From: Paludibacteraceae bacterium
GTDB taxonomy: Bacteria > Bacteroidota > Bacteroidia > Bacteroidales > Paludibacteraceae
DNA length: 5,534 nucleotides
NCBI GenBank assembly: GCA_947445425.1
Contig: CANFFA010000188.1
Coordinates: 1-5,534 of the forward strand
Direction: 5' to 3'
The position numbers were made by a program, and so were the translations under genes. The notes below the pieces were generated by a model. It was given only the letters and a program-made list of their open reading frames with translations, ran no database searches and was not told the DNA's origin. Of this stretch, positions 5,466 through 5,534 are shown piece after piece. The number at the start of each line of letters is the position of its first letter. Within the stretch, counting starts at the first letter, position 1.

Positions 5466-5534
5466 TCAAACTAAGTCAGTCAGAAGTTGAGGAGTTAACG
5501 AAAGTAATTAATAAAGGAAGTCATACTTCTCAAG
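5450..5534 (+). CDS. IS630-family transposase, N-terminus (runs off the window)
   Basis: An ATG at 5450 opens a frame to the window edge, giving 28 residues: MVLYTIKLSQSEVEEL, then TKVINKGSHTSQ. This matches the characteristic beginning of IS630-family transposases, where a short beta strand and 'LxxxExxxL' helix lead to 'xxxGxHxxQ' before the first helix-turn-helix. The full protein would be a DDE transposase that moves the element by cut-and-paste into TA dinucleotides; only the start is seen, so integrity cannot be judged. The frame is preceded by its own promoter and overlaps, antisense, the first codons assigned to the gene at 4593-5465. Confidence 0.72.
   Translation, partial: MVLYTIKLSQSEVEELTKVINKGSHTSQ

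Larger units (their letters stand above)
5403..5534 (+). mobile_element. Left end of an IS630-family insertion sequence (partial, exact boundary not seen)
   Basis: The transposase start and its promoter place the element's left end at or to the left of about 5403. IS630 elements insert at TA, which becomes duplicated, and have short terminal inverted repeats, but the partner repeat lies outside the window. TA dinucleotides are frequent in 5340-5425, so no boundary can be chosen from sequence alone. Confidence 0.55.

Noticed and set aside
1..5534. CRISPR array, tRNA, rRNA or riboswitch
   Set aside because: No regularly spaced repeats, no tRNA-like CCA-stem pattern and no known aptamer core were seen on either strand.

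Overview
The DNA looks like a member of the Bacteroidota. Two presumed promoters have an exact TAnnTTTG -7 box with a TTTG-like -33 element, another has the exact -7 box alone, gene starts lack Shine-Dalgarno sequences and sit behind A/T-rich leaders, and the proteins read like those of that phylum. No genus can be named. The region looks like an accessory island with damage at both edges.

Layout, left to right. Bases 1-75 (+) hold the last 24 codons of an unidentified gene. Facing it is a three-gene minus-strand operon (4009 down to 323 and beyond): an MmeI-like DNA adenine methyltransferase (887 aa), a RhuM-like DNA-binding protein (340 aa) starting 3 bp after it, and a death-on-curing (Fic/Doc) toxin gene overlapping that one by ATGA. 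The doc gene loses its family resemblance after about 60 codons, before the Fic catalytic motif should appear. Bases 4010-4592 are a 583-bp non-coding stretch with the operon promoter, tandem and inverted repeats including a 27-bp palindrome, a good plus-strand promoter, a doubtful 35-aa ORF and a strong minus-strand terminator. Bases 4593-5465 (-) encode an unrecognised protein with no ATG in its first 102 codons. At the right edge the first 28 codons of an IS630-family transposase (+) read out of the window, so the unknown gene was probably cut at its 5' end by that insertion sequence.

How the genes may work together (inference). The methyltransferase has all the parts of the single-chain MmeI-type enzymes (N-terminal region, helical spacer, gamma-class methylase, target recognition domain, C-terminal helices), but the N-terminal nuclease motif appears to be gone, so it probably modifies DNA without cutting it. 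It is translationally linked to a RhuM-like/Doc pair, a combination also known to me as fused RhuM/Fic/DOC proteins. The unit could be a methylation-guarded toxic module, here disarmed by loss of the toxin's catalytic end. The AT-rich insert covering the recognition domain and a 15-bp perfect inverted repeat inside the RhuM-like gene are the most unusual sequence-level features.
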